The translations under genes and the position numbers were made by a program. A stretch of 33,419 nucleotides of DNA from JANMCE01 sp963791625 (GTDB lineage: Bacteria; Actinomycetota; Acidimicrobiia; Acidimicrobiales; Ilumatobacteraceae): contig CAWBTA010000012.1 in assembly GCA_963791625.1 (NCBI GenBank), forward strand, positions 1 to 33,419, written 5' to 3'. Under the pieces are notes generated by a model that ran no database searches, was not told the DNA's origin, and was given only the letters and a program-made list of their open reading frames with translations. Shown one piece after another: positions 1 to 7,939 of the stretch (within the stretch, counting starts at the first letter, position 1; every line of letters begins with the position of its first letter).

Positions 1-1
1 C

Positions 2-877
2 TTGCCGCTGTTGAACCTCGCGCTCAGCTTCGGGTACGACCCGAGGATCGTCAGCGTCTACAGACGCGCTGTCACCTCTGGCGATGCCGGCATCCGGGCT
101 GCGGCAGTTCGCGGGCTCGCGATGATCGGCGAAATGGGTCCGACAGTCGATGCGGTCAACGACCCAGCTCCAATGGTTCGCGTTGAGGCGGGAGCCGCTC
201 TCGGCGGATGGTCGACACTCGAACCGGTCGAACTCGAAGCGGCACATGCGTTAGCCGTTGATCCTGATCCAGCAGTGAAGCGAATGGGACGCAAGGCGTT
301 GCGGCTTCTCGGCGTTCAGCCGACACCGAAGGCGAAGGCGAAGGCGAAGAACGTTGTTGGCGGCGCCCGGCCCATCGACCCTTTCGGCTGGACCGTTCTA
401 CTCGAACGCATCTCGCTCCTGTGGCTGAGCGATCGCGATTACGCCGCTGGATTGGACGACGAGATCATCGAGTCAGGCTGGCTGGGTCGTCCGCCGGCGA
501 CCGAATCCGAGATCGCCTCGCTTGAATCCCGCATCGGTCAGCCGCTGCCGCTTTCGTACGCCGCGTTTCTACGCGCGAGCAATGGCTTCGATCGGGTTAG
601 CCGGTTCATCGACAAGGTCCTCGCCGCTGGCGATGTGCGACCATTCAGCGACGGGCACTCCGACTGGATCGCGGCATACGCAGAACACGACCCGATACTG
701 GGCGAAGCCCTGTCAACGGCGTGGCAGGTGAGCGGCGTAGACGACGGAGTGCTGCTGATCCACCCCGCCCCCGGCACGAGCGAAGAGTGGACGGCGTCGC
801 TCTTCGCCAACTGGGTACCCGGGCTCGCCCGCTACGAGTCGTTCCTCGATCTCGTGACCCACTACGCGGACCTCTGA
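2..877 (+). CDS. HEAT-repeat plus SMI1/KNR4 (SUKH) domain protein, 5' partial
   Basis: The reading frame is open from the first bases, so the true start probably lies upstream and only the last 291 residues are seen. The first ~100 residues are alternating helices with HEAT/PBS-lyase character (AVRGLAMIGEMG, then VRVEAGAALGGW). A lysine/alanine linker (KAKAKAK) follows. The second half matches the SMI1/KNR4 fold: a region like ATESEIASLESRIGQPLP, then SYAAFLRASNGF, the usual core of SUKH proteins. SUKH proteins often act as immunity proteins against secreted nuclease toxins or as protein-interaction modules; no toxin gene is visible here. The SUKH call is fairly firm, the role is not. Confidence 0.7.
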   Translation: MPLLNLALSFGYDPRIVSVYRRAVTSGDAGIRAAAVRGLAMIGEMGPTVDAVNDPAPMVRVEAGAALGGWSTLEPVELEAAHALAVDPDPAVKRMGRKALRLLGVQPTPKAKAKAKNVVGGARPIDPFGWTVLLERISLLWLSDRDYAAGLDDEIIESGWLGRPPATESEIASLESRIGQPLPLSYAAFLRASNGFDRVSRFIDKVLAAGDVRPFSDGHSDWIAAYAEHDPILGEALSTAWQVSGVDDGVLLIHPAPGTSEEWTASLFANWVPGLARYESFLDLVTHYADL

Positions 878-1209
878 AACGATTTCGCCCGGCGCTTGCA
901 TCGTTGATTTCGGTCCGCAGGATGCCGACGGGGACCTGGTCACTGAACGTCACTGAAGACTGCCCGGCATGTGCCGAGTTGTCCGGCTTTCACCGATTCG
1001 TTGAGCACCCACCGGAACTGCTCGGCCGCCGGCGTGCCGGGAAGCTCGACCGACGCCGCCATTGGCAGCGACGTCGAGGCAGTGGAGGTAGTAGTTGACG
1101 AAGACGCAGTCGAAGTCGGCATGTAGATCACCGAGTCGATCTGTGGCGTGATTGCGTCGATCGGCTCGTCATCTAGAGCCCCTCTGCCACAGCAATGACG
1201 GGTGATAGG
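878..1209. other. Intergenic stretch with a possible gene remnant on the minus strand
   Basis: No intact gene is seen. On the minus strand, 1131-940 encodes a Ser/Thr-rich stretch followed by VELPGTPAAEQFRWVLNE, which resembles the segment after the signal peptide in some actinobacterial serine hydrolases, and then stops. It could be a remnant of such a gene or a chance frame. Weak evidence. Confidence 0.25.
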
Positions 1210-1770
1210 TCATAGCCCGGCGCGTGCGGTGGCGCGGCGTCGCCGCCATGTGGCGGGGAGCAGCCAGAGCCGACCGATGAGGATGGCGCCGAGGATCCAC
1301 AGTGCCCATGCCAGTGGGGTTGCCGCTCCTCCGACGCTGGTGATGTTGCCGCTGGTGGCGGTGTAGGTGACCGGGCTTTGGAGGTAGCTGATGCCGCTCC
1401 AATGAAACGTGCCGGTGGCGTTGGGTTGGGCGGCGATGATGCCATCGCCGAACGCCAAGGCCGCGTCGGTCAGCAGCGAGAAGAAGAAGAGTGTTCCGAT
1501 GGCAAGGAACACGCCCGCAGCCATCCAGGACGGTCGCGGTCCGGTACCGAACTCGGAGACGAGGTACTCGCCCGCGAGTTGGCGGGTGCTTCCCAGTTGT
1601 CTGAGTGCCGTGGTGGTGCCGACGTCGTGAGCTGCTTCGAGCAGGTTCTGGCGTAGCTCGCGGCGTTTGCCAATGCGCGAGCCGCGAGGGAGGTCGTAGA
1701 GCCGTTGGTCGAGGCCCCATACCACTCGTTCGATACGCGCCCGGTCGAGGAGGTTCACCGAGTGGGTCAT
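1210..1770 (-). CDS. Membrane protein partner of PadR (HAAS-like)
   Basis: A 186-residue protein. Residues 1-75 are a soluble helical region (LPRGSRIGKRRELRQNLLEAA) like the HAAS/permease-prefix domains encoded beside PadR regulators. Two or more hydrophobic segments follow (about 83-108 and 152-172), with a Gly/Ser/Thr-rich probably extracytoplasmic stretch between them and a basic C-terminal tail. The start overlaps the PadR stop in an ATGA (1767-1770), so the two are translationally coupled. In this family arrangement the membrane protein is probably controlled by PadR; its exact function is unknown. Confidence 0.7.
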   Translation of the reverse strand: MTHSVNLLDRARIERVVWGLDQRLYDLPRGSRIGKRRELRQNLLEAAHDVGTTTALRQLGSTRQLAGEYLVSEFGTGPRPSWMAAGVFLAIGTLFFFSLLTDAALAFGDGIIAAQPNATGTFHWSGISYLQSPVTYTATSGNITSVGGAATPLAWALWILGAILIGRLWLLPATWRRRRATARAGL

Positions 1771-2144
1771 GTCAGGGTCCCTTTCGTGGGTGCTGGAGGT
1801 GTGCTGGGTGCCGGCAGCGGTTGTGAGAGCACCGCGCCGACGAGATCAGCCAGGGATTGCCAGCTCGCAGTGCCGATTGCGAGCGCCTCGCGCCCGAGCG
1901 GGGTTGGTCGGTAGTACTTGCGTGCCGGGCCAGAGTTGGACGCGACCAGCCGCGAGGTCAGGCGGTTCTCTCGCTCAAGGCGAGCGAGCGCCGGGTACAC
2001 GGTGCCTTCAAGCACATCGGTCAGGCCAATCTCGTGGAGCCGTTGGACGACCTCATAGCCGTACGACTCACGCTCGGCGAGCAAATGCAACAGCAGCAAC
2101 GAGAGCACGCCCTTGAGGAGTTGAGGGTCGTGTCCAGCGGGCAT
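1767..2144 (-). CDS. PadR-family transcriptional regulator
   Basis: A winged-helix repressor of about 125 residues. The N-terminus (LLKGVLSLLLLHLLAERESYGYEVVQRL) and the wing (EGTVYPALARLERENRLTSR, then ARKYYRPTPLGREAL) are typical PadR. The C-terminal dimerisation helix is short, as in PadR subfamily s2, and ends in a Pro/Thr tail. The ATG at 2144 is preferred over a GTG at 2150 because a TAGTCT box at 2156-2151 places the transcript start at about this ATG. It is first in a two-gene operon with a membrane protein. PadR proteins normally repress their own operon. Confidence 0.9.
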   Translation of the reverse strand: MPAGHDPQLLKGVLSLLLLHLLAERESYGYEVVQRLHEIGLTDVLEGTVYPALARLERENRLTSRLVASNSGPARKYYRPTPLGREALAIGTASWQSLADLVGAVLSQPLPAPSTPPAPTKGTLT

Positions 2145-2150
2145 GGACAC

Positions 2151-2179
2151 AGACTAAGCCCGCTACAAGAGAATGTCAA
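2151..2179 (-). promoter_or_regulatory. Promoter of the padR operon, leaderless
   Basis: A perfect TTGACA (2179-2174) lies 17 bp from TAGTCT (2156-2151), which is 6 nt from the ATG at 2144. A short inverted repeat, CTAC (2163-2166) and GTAG (2180-2183), brackets the spacer and could be part of the operator. Confidence 0.65.
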
Positions 2180-2217
2180 GTAGTAGGGTTAGAACAGTAG
2201 GGTCGTCGAGTGACGGT

Positions 2218-3228
2218 TCAGGATCGGGCGGTGACGGTTGGCAGAACCGTTTGAATGAGGAGCTGGTGGAACTCGTCGGTCTGTTCCCACTGGGGGAAAT
2301 GGCCCGACTCCTCGAACCAGACCCATTCTTTGCGCGGTGCGGTCAGCGCGTTGAAGTAACGCTCGGCTACTTCGGGTGGGGCGATCCGGTCATAGCGGCC
2401 AACGGCCATGAACACGGGCACAGCCAACTCGAGACATGAGCTGTTGAGGTCGGCGAGCACCAGGTCGGCATAGAGCAGTTCGAATGATCGATTGGCGGCG
2501 TTGGTGAAGCGCAGCTTTTCTTGCCAGGAGTACTCGGGCGAGTTGATCATCCAGCGGACCGGGCGGAACTTGTCGGGCTGATGCCACAAAGCACCGAACT
2601 CGCCGAGCCAGCGCACGCACTGCATCCACGCCATGAGGCCCTCGGCGCCGACATAGGGGGGCGGCGCAATCGATGCCAGGGCTGATACCGCCGATGTGTG
2701 TCCGCGACGGTGCGCTTCGGCAACCACAAACTCATAGGCGACCTTCTGGCCGTCGGCGAAGGCGGTGATCTGGCCGGTGCTCACGAACGCGGCATACAGA
2801 TCGGGGCGGCGATGGACCGCGAGCACGCCGACGAGGCTGCCCCAGGAGTGGCCGAGCAAGATGACGGTGCGGGTTCCGAACTCGTCGATGAGGCGCTCGG
2901 TGAGTTCGATGGTGTCGGCCACGATCTGTTCCAACGTCATAGCCGAGCGTGGCTCAATAGCTGCGGCTGATTTGCCTGCCCCTCGTTGGTCCCACTCCAC
3001 CACGAGGAAGTGTTCTTCGAGTCGAGCGTTCATGTCGATCGTCGGTATCTCGGCTTGACCAGGGCCGCCATGGATCTTCAGCAGGATCGGCGCAGCAGGT
3101 TGGCCGCGTACGAGCACCCATTGCTCGACGCCGCCCAGTGTCATCGGGGCGAGCCGGGCGAGCCCGCCGTGGGCGTGTCGTATCGGGCGTGTCCGTCGCG
3201 AGACCCCGGTGATCGGGCTCCATCTCAT
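2218..3228 (-). CDS. Alpha/beta hydrolase, proline-iminopeptidase-like
   Basis: About 336 residues. The oxyanion region is HGGPG (53-57), followed by EWDQRGAGKS, then the nucleophile elbow GHSWGS (Ser128), the acid in GRYDRIAP and the catalytic His in EESGHFPQWE. HGGPG plus DQRGxGxS is typical of S33/proline iminopeptidase-like hydrolases, though many relatives are esterases of unknown substrate. The frame extends upstream to 3453, but that part overlaps the VOC gene and looks non-coding, so the ATG at 3228 is chosen. It is last in a same-strand run of four genes (carbonic anhydrase, HD, VOC, hydrolase). Confidence 0.85.
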   Translation of the reverse strand: MRWSPITGVSRRTRPIRHAHGGLARLAPMTLGGVEQWVLVRGQPAAPILLKIHGGPGQAEIPTIDMNARLEEHFLVVEWDQRGAGKSAAAIEPRSAMTLEQIVADTIELTERLIDEFGTRTVILLGHSWGSLVGVLAVHRRPDLYAAFVSTGQITAFADGQKVAYEFVVAEAHRRGHTSAVSALASIAPPPYVGAEGLMAWMQCVRWLGEFGALWHQPDKFRPVRWMINSPEYSWQEKLRFTNAANRSFELLYADLVLADLNSSCLELAVPVFMAVGRYDRIAPPEVAERYFNALTAPRKEWVWFEESGHFPQWEQTDEFHQLLIQTVLPTVTARS

Positions 3229-3268
3229 CGCGACCACCGCAGACTCCGCGGTCTGGCGTGGCAGCCGC

Positions 3269-3697
3269 TCAAGAGTTGTTCCGCATCGGAGCCGTCTTTG
3301 TCCCCGGGGCCGGTGACCGGAGTTGGAACACGTTGCCTTCGGGATCGTGACCGTCGCAATGGATGAAGCCGTGCCAGATCCATCCCTCATCGGCGGTTCG
3401 TAGTGCACCTCCGAGCGCCAGGGCATGGGAGCGGCAGGCGTCGAGGTCATCAACGACGAAACTCAACTTGATCGGAGTGTCGTCGCGTGGTGACACAGGA
3501 TCGGCGAAGTCGATGGTTTCGGCGATTTCGCGTGGGATCGCGACGATCGAAATCTCGATCGCGTGGGCATGCGATTCGAGTCGCGCGAAGTCGTTGTCGA
3601 GCGATTCGACGATTGAGAGACCAAGCACCCGAGAATAGAACTCGGTCATGCGGCTCAGATCGACCGCGTAGATGGTCGCGGTCATCGAACTCACCAT
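3269..3697 (-). CDS. VOC-superfamily (glyoxalase/bleomycin-resistance-like) protein
   Basis: A compact VOC protein. It begins with MTATIYAVDLSRMTEFYSRV, the usual first beta-alpha unit, and contains KLSFVVDDLDACRSHALALGG and CDGHDPEGNVFQLR, the second half of the fold with a metal-ligand-type Glu/His region. The start at 3697 (MVSSM) avoids overlap with the HD gene; a second ATG at 3685 is equally possible. The substrate cannot be deduced. It sits between the HD-domain gene and the hydrolase on the same strand. Confidence 0.8.
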   Translation of the reverse strand: MVSSMTATIYAVDLSRMTEFYSRVLGLSIVESLDNDFARLESHAHAIEISIVAIPREIAETIDFADPVSPRDDTPIKLSFVVDDLDACRSHALALGGALRTADEGWIWHGFIHCDGHDPEGNVFQLRSPAPGTKTAPMRNNS

Positions 3698-3732
3698 CAC
3701 GATAGTAGCGGCCGATTGATCGTCGGGTCGGT

Positions 3733-4314
3733 TCAGCCGAGCGGGCATGCTTTGATCATCTCGATGAAGCCGAAGTGGCTGATGAGTTCGGCGATTGTCG
3801 ATTTCGGTTTGCGGGCCTCTGCTTCCATGGCCTGGACGAGTTCGCCGATGAACGGTCCTCGCGGTTGGTTAGTGAGCACGGCAGCGAGGACGTGTTGAGT
3901 GATGTCACCGGCGCGGAGGCCGATCACGTCGAGCGCGGCGCCGAGGTGCACTCCGGCGACCTCGGGGCGTTCGTCGTCGGCTGTGCTGAGGAGAAGGTGC
4001 AGCTTGATGGCGTCGGCCACTGCGCGCGATCGCTCGGGGCTTGCTCCCGAACGGGTCATGAAGTCTTCGGCGACCCGTGCACCGATCACCTCGAATGGTG
4101 TGTCCGGTTGGTCGAGATCGGTTCCGAGCGCGATGTCGTGCAGGATCGATCCGACGAACAGCAACTCGGCGTCGGCCGATCTGCCCGCCGCTTCCAAGAG
4201 CGCGAGGCCGAAATGAAAGGTCCGGTAGCTATGCGCTAACAGCCACTTGGGCATGTGGGCGGTGGCCAAGTCAACAGCAGCGACAGCGACACGCGAGTCA
4301 GGCACGGGAAGCAT
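3733..4314 (-). CDS. HD-domain protein (cyanamide-hydratase-like group)
   Basis: A 193-residue protein with an HD metal site: His28 or His34 in LLAHSYRTFHFG, the His-Asp pair in GSILHDIALG (59-60) and His106 in AIKLHLLL. The pattern fits small HD hydrolases annotated as cyanamide hydratase-like; the true substrate is unknown. The ATG at 4314 shares one base with the stop of the carbonic anhydrase gene (TGATG), so translation is coupled. Confidence 0.75.
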   Translation of the reverse strand: MLPVPDSRVAVAAVDLATAHMPKWLLAHSYRTFHFGLALLEAAGRSADAELLFVGSILHDIALGTDLDQPDTPFEVIGARVAEDFMTRSGASPERSRAVADAIKLHLLLSTADDERPEVAGVHLGAALDVIGLRAGDITQHVLAAVLTNQPRGPFIGELVQAMEAEARKPKSTIAELISHFGFIEMIKACPLG

Positions 4315-4910
4315 CAGATGGTGCCTGCCGCCGTAGCGACGCCGGTCACGACGTCGTAGACGATGCCCGTGATGGGCATCGTTGGCGGGATACCGGGCCA
4401 GGACCGCAACCGCTGAATGTCGGAGAGGACCGAGCGGACCGGGTCGTCCAACCACAACTCGCCTGGCTCGGTCTCGGGTTGAGCGAGATAGCGACGGGCG
4501 ATATCGATCACCGCCGGGGAGGCGAGTCGGGACATGCCGCAGTCGGTGTGGTGCATCACGATCATCTCCGGTTCGATCACGAGTGCCTCCACCATCGCCA
4601 CGACCGCAAGCACCTCGAACGATGCGAGCACATCGGGCGTCACTCGGCCGCCCGCGTTGCGGATCACGACTGCCTCCCCATTTTTGAGACCGAGAACATG
4701 CGAAGGGTCAACGCGATGGTCGCAACATGTGAGCACGATCGCCTGCAACGCAGGTAGTACATCGAGCCACGGCCGGAGCGTCGACCGGGCGAGGGATTCG
4801 TTTCGCTCCAGCAGCACATCAACGGCCGAGCGCGATTTTCCTGATCGGTCCGGATGGTTCGCCAGTTGGGTTCGGGTTTCGTTCACGAGGTCTATCGTGC
4901 GCCCGAACAA
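4314..4910 (-). CDS. Beta-class carbonic anhydrase
   Basis: A 198-residue protein with both zinc motifs of beta-carbonic anhydrases: CxDxR (Cys62, Asp64, Arg66 in LTCCDHRVDP) and HxxC (His121, Cys124 in MHHTDCGM). Asn and Gly residues of VIRNAGGRV, usual in the family, are also present, so the enzyme looks active in CO2/bicarbonate interconversion. The start is a TTG at 4910; a GTG at 4886 is an alternative. It heads the operon that continues with the HD-domain gene and is divergent from a GlxA/AraC regulator over a palindromic site. Confidence 0.88.
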   Translation of the reverse strand: MFGRTIDLVNETRTQLANHPDRSGKSRSAVDVLLERNESLARSTLRPWLDVLPALQAIVLTCCDHRVDPSHVLGLKNGEAVVIRNAGGRVTPDVLASFEVLAVVAMVEALVIEPEMIVMHHTDCGMSRLASPAVIDIARRYLAQPETEPGELWLDDPVRSVLSDIQRLRSWPGIPPTMPITGIVYDVVTGVATAAGTI

Positions 4911-4921
4911 GCGCCGGCGCC

Positions 4922-4939
4922 AGAGGCGAGATCGCCTCT
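4922..4939. promoter_or_regulatory. Palindromic operator between carbonic anhydrase and GlxA/AraC genes
   Basis: AGAGGCGA-GA-TCGCCTCT has perfect 8-bp arms with a 2-bp centre. It covers positions -39 to -22 relative to the inferred start of the regulator transcript at 4961, and is also upstream of the divergent carbonic anhydrase gene, so one bound protein could control both. Confidence 0.6.
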
Positions 4940-4948
4940 AGTTGGGGC

Positions 4949-4954
4949 TATTCT
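4949..4954 (+). promoter_or_regulatory. -10 box of the GlxA/AraC regulator, leaderless
   Basis: TATTCT ends 6 nt before the ATG at 4961, with no ribosome binding site between. The -35 position falls inside the palindrome at 4922-4939. Confidence 0.5.
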
Positions 4955-4960
4955 CGCCAC

Positions 4961-6058
4961 ATGGCTGCTCCTTCGCCCAGGTCCACCGATGGTCCCGAGG
5001 CGGTCGGGTCACTGCGTGTCGACGTGCTCGCCTTCGATGGCTGCTACGCGTCTGAGGTTTTTGCGATCGTTGACGTGCTGAACATCGCGAATCACGTCCA
5101 TCTGCACCTCGGCGGCAACCGATCCCTCCTTGAGGTCACGATCACGTCGGCCGGGCGCCGGTCCATTGCCACGGCGGACGGCACTCGCCTGACCACACGT
5201 CCGCCCACGGCCCTACCCGATTTGGTGCTGGTTCCCGGTTTCGAACTTCTCCCTTTTGACGACCAGATCGACGCCACGCTCCGCAAGCGGCGACGAGAAG
5301 TCGCATTTATCCGCGACGCCGCCGCAAAACATCAGCCGATCGCCGCCGTTTGCGTCGGCGCCTTCTTGGTCGGCGAGGCAGGGTTGCTCGACGGGCGCCG
5401 CTGCACGACCGCATGGGCCTATGCCGACGCTCTCGCACGCCGGTACCCGGCCGCCATGGTCGACATCGGAGACATCATCGTGCACGACCACGGTGTCACG
5501 ACCGCGGCGGCGTTCAGCGCGGCAGGCGACCTGGCCATGCACCTTGTCCGCACGATGCTGCCCGCCGATGCTGCCACCGTGACCGGCAAACTCACGTTGA
5601 TGAGCGAAGCCCGACCCTCGCAACGCGCCTACATCGACGAGCGCGTCCTACTCGGTCGCAACTCGACGCTCGCGAGCCGGGTTACCGCATCACTGGCACG
5701 CCACTTGAACGAACCCTACGACCTCGACACCCTCGCCGCCGGGCTCGGCATGAGCTCGCGAACACTGCTGCGAAAGTTCAACATCGAAACCGGCACGTCA
5801 CCCCTCCAGCACCTGCAAACCCTGCGCGTTGCGCGGGCCAAGCAACTACTGGAAACAACCGGGGCATCTCTCGAGCACGTGACCTCCGAAGTCGGCTACC
5901 GAGACCCGACGACATTCCGACGGCTCTTCCAAGCACACACCGGTCTCACACCCGCGGCGTACCGCCGGCGATTCTCGTCAGGCAACGGCCCGTCATCCAA
6001 GGTGTCGTTAACGAGTCCGCGTTCGATCACGGCGCGGCGGTCGACGTTCGAGCGTTGA
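4961..6058 (+). CDS. GlxA-family transcriptional regulator (DJ-1/PfpI plus AraC HTH)
   Basis: A 365-residue two-domain regulator. Residues ~18-190 are a DJ-1/PfpI amidotransferase-like domain (VDVLAFDGCYASEVFAIVDVL; elbow AAVCVGAFLVGEAGLLDGRR). Residues ~240-345 are an AraC helix-turn-helix pair (LDTLAAGLGMSSRTLLRKF, then HVTSEVGYRDPTTFRRLFQ and GLTPAAYRRRF). Length and order match the GlxA group, which senses an unknown small ligand. It is divergent from the carbonic anhydrase operon, a likely target. Its 3' end overlaps the convergent MarR gene by 32 bp. Confidence 0.92.
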   Translation: MAAPSPRSTDGPEAVGSLRVDVLAFDGCYASEVFAIVDVLNIANHVHLHLGGNRSLLEVTITSAGRRSIATADGTRLTTRPPTALPDLVLVPGFELLPFDDQIDATLRKRRREVAFIRDAAAKHQPIAAVCVGAFLVGEAGLLDGRRCTTAWAYADALARRYPAAMVDIGDIIVHDHGVTTAAAFSAAGDLAMHLVRTMLPADAATVTGKLTLMSEARPSQRAYIDERVLLGRNSTLASRVTASLARHLNEPYDLDTLAAGLGMSSRTLLRKFNIETGTSPLQHLQTLRVARAKQLLETTGASLEHVTSEVGYRDPTTFRRLFQAHTGLTPAAYRRRFSSGNGPSSKVSLTSPRSITARRSTFER

Positions 6059-6515
6059 GGTGCAGGCCCAGGCCCGACCGGCTCGACCCAGCGGCGAGTA
6101 GGGGTCGCAACACTTTCGTGAGCGCCTCGGATTGACCGGCGAAAAACTCCTCGTCTGCCGCCTCGACAATCACAATGGCCCGAGCGGCAAGCGCAGCCCC
6201 TTCGGGAGTCACCGTGAGGGCTCTCGCGCGACTGTCGTGCTGGTCGGCCTGGCGCGCCAGGAGCCCTCGAGATTCGAGTTTGCGAAACACCTCCGACGCC
6301 ACTTTCACATCGGTCCCGGCTTGTGTCGCCGCAGTCAACTGGTTCGGCTGGAGGCCCTGCTCGTTGAGCCACCACGTGCACGCGAGCAGCACGAACTGGG
6401 TGTGGGTGAGCCCCAGCGGACCAAGAGCGCTCGTGAGGTGCCGCTGCCAGCGCAATGTCACGTGCCAGAGCAGGAACCCGGGACTGTCCCCGGGTCCCGC
6501 CTCGAAACGCGTCAC
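6027..6515 (-). CDS. MarR-family transcriptional regulator
   Basis: A 162-residue winged-helix protein: dimerisation helix LLWHVTLRWQRHLTSALGPLGLT, the Q-F-V-L-L-A helix, recognition region KVASEVFRKLESRGLLAR and the wing DSRARALTVTPEGAALA. The GTG start at 6515 overlaps the stop of the upstream SRPBCC gene in a GTGA, so the two are coupled. Two matching palindromes lie over the operon promoter and are the natural binding sites for this protein. Confidence 0.9.
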   Translation of the reverse strand: MTRFEAGPGDSPGFLLWHVTLRWQRHLTSALGPLGLTHTQFVLLACTWWLNEQGLQPNQLTAATQAGTDVKVASEVFRKLESRGLLARQADQHDSRARALTVTPEGAALAARAIVIVEAADEEFFAGQSEALTKVLRPLLAAGSSRSGLGLHLNARTSTAAP

Positions 6516-6925
6516 CGGCCTGCGGCTGCCAGCAGATCGGCCATTGCGACCGGAAAGTCCTCACTGATCTGGGCTCCGACGACCGGGCCGACCTCATTCA
6601 CGCCCGGGCCGTCGATGACCAGTTCGTGGGTAACGGTAGTGCCGTCGCCTTTCGGAGCCAGGGTGTGGCGGAACAGCAGGGTGAGGCCCTCGTACTCGGT
6701 ACAGTCGGCGTACACGCGGTTCTCGGTGAACTCGACGATCGTCGAACGGAATGTGCCCTGCCCCTGCGGCGTGACCGACAGTTCCGTGCCGAGCGCGAAC
6801 GGTCCGTGCAACTCGAACGTGTCACTGCGCTCGCTCAACCGGGTGCCCGAATGCAACGCCTCAAGCGCGGACCAGACCTGCTCGGGTGAAGCCTCGGTGT
6901 CGGCTGAATAGTTGGTCGTGAACAT
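6512..6925 (-). CDS. SRPBCC/polyketide-cyclase-like protein
   Basis: A 137-residue START/SRPBCC domain: NYSADTEASPEQVWSALEAL at the start, strand-rich middle (TVTHELVIDGPGV) and a C-terminal helix (ISEDFPVAMADLLAAAG). The ATG at 6925 has a good ribosome site, AGGAAGG, 8 nt away, so the longer frame to 6976 is rejected. First gene of an operon with MarR. SRPBCC proteins bind hydrophobic ligands; the ligand is unknown, but the pairing suggests it relates to the MarR inducer. Confidence 0.8.
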   Translation of the reverse strand: MFTTNYSADTEASPEQVWSALEALHSGTRLSERSDTFELHGPFALGTELSVTPQGQGTFRSTIVEFTENRVYADCTEYEGLTLLFRHTLAPKGDGTTVTHELVIDGPGVNEVGPVVGAQISEDFPVAMADLLAAAGR

Positions 6926-6953
6926 GATTGGTGCCTTCCTGTTGGAGACACTC

Positions 6954-6988
6954 AATGTACTCTGTGCACAGATCATCTGTCAACAGAT
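6954..6988 (-). promoter_or_regulatory. MarR operon promoter with two matching palindromic operators
   Basis: On the minus strand TTGACA (6983-6978) and TACATT (6959-6954) are 18 bp apart. Two palindromes with the shared core CTGTNNACAG overlap this promoter: TCTGTGCACAGA (6961-6972, perfect) and ATCTGT-CA-ACAGAT (6975-6988). Their centres are 15 bp apart. Binding would block both the -35 box and the spacer, as expected for MarR self-repression. Confidence 0.75.
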
Positions 6989-7015
6989 TACTGCTGAGTG
7001 CCCGTTGATGTGGCG

Positions 7016-7939
7016 TCAACGGACCTTGACCGAGACCGCTAGCGAGCCAGCGGTCATACCTGCTGCGTTTCTGACAATGAGCCAGTAGTCGTAGGTCGTT
7101 CCGGACTTGACCGAGTTGTCGATGAACGACGTCTCGGAGGCTCCGAGCGACGCCACAATCATCGGGTTGGTGCACTTTCGAGTGGGGCAACGCCAGACGA
7201 GGATTTCGATTGCGTCGCTGACCGGGTTCGTCCAGCTGAGACTGACCATGCGCTTCGCCGACGACGCCGTCATGTTGGTCGGCGCGGTGAGCGGTGGCGC
7301 TGCAGCATCGACAAGGGCCACTGCCGTTCCGGCGTCGTTGCCGAATCCTCCAGTGCTCGGCGCCAGGACGAGAACGGTCGCGGCGTAGGTCGCGAATTCG
7401 GTGTACGTGTGAGTCACGGTCGCCCCGGTAGCGGTGGTGCCGTCCCCGAAGAACCAATTGATGGTCGGTGCGGTGGTTATTGCTTGGAAGGTCACGGTCA
7501 GCGGCACCACTCCCGACGTCGGCGACGCCGTGGCGCTGACCGCTATCGCCGAATTCGTCGACACGATAGAGATCGGCAGCGACGTCGCATACGCCGAGAA
7601 TCCCCGATCGTTGCGTGCGCGTACCTGATACCTGTAGCTGGTGATGCCGAACGACATGTCAGCGAACGATGTGACGTTGGCGCCTACCGTTCCGATCACC
7701 CCGAAAGGCCCGTTCAGCATCGATCGCTCAACGACGAAACTGGTTTCGTCGTTCGAGTTGTCCACCCAGCTCACGACGATTCCGGTGCTCAGTCGGGCCG
7801 CGGCGTTCGTCGGCGCAGCGGGCGCAACTGTGGCGGCGCCGCTCGATGACGCGACGACAAGGGGTGCACACACAAGCGCCACGACGACACCGACTACGCG
7901 CAGCAGCATGGATCTGGACGACCGTCGAACGTTCCTCAT
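7016..7939 (-). CDS. Secreted FN3-PKD-FN3 domain protein
   Basis: A 307-residue exported protein. Residues 1-35 are a signal peptide (basic RNVRRSSRSM, hydrophobic VVGVVVALVCAPLVV, cleavage near GAA). Residues ~42-125 are a fibronectin type III domain (GIVVSWVDNSNDETSFVVER), ~128-212 a PKD domain (PLTVTFQA, then WFFGDGTTATGATVTHTY) and ~218-305 a second FN3 domain (MVSLSWTNP). No catalytic domain, sorting signal or membrane anchor is seen. A TAGGTT box (7951-7946) 6 nt before the ATG suggests a leaderless transcript. Probably adhesive or matrix related. Confidence 0.85.
   Translation of the reverse strand: MRNVRRSSRSMLLRVVGVVVALVCAPLVVASSSGAATVAPAAPTNAAARLSTGIVVSWVDNSNDETSFVVERSMLNGPFGVIGTVGANVTSFADMSFGITSYRYQVRARNDRGFSAYATSLPISIVSTNSAIAVSATASPTSGVVPLTVTFQAITTAPTINWFFGDGTTATGATVTHTYTEFATYAATVLVLAPSTGGFGNDAGTAVALVDAAAPPLTAPTNMTASSAKRMVSLSWTNPVSDAIEILVWRCPTRKCTNPMIVASLGASETSFIDNSVKSGTTYDYWLIVRNAAGMTAGSLAVSVKVR

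Noticed and set aside
2218..3453. 411-residue form of the alpha/beta hydrolase
   Set aside because: The first 75 residues overlap the VOC gene and are Arg/Ser/Pro-rich without family similarity; the ATG at 3228 fits better.
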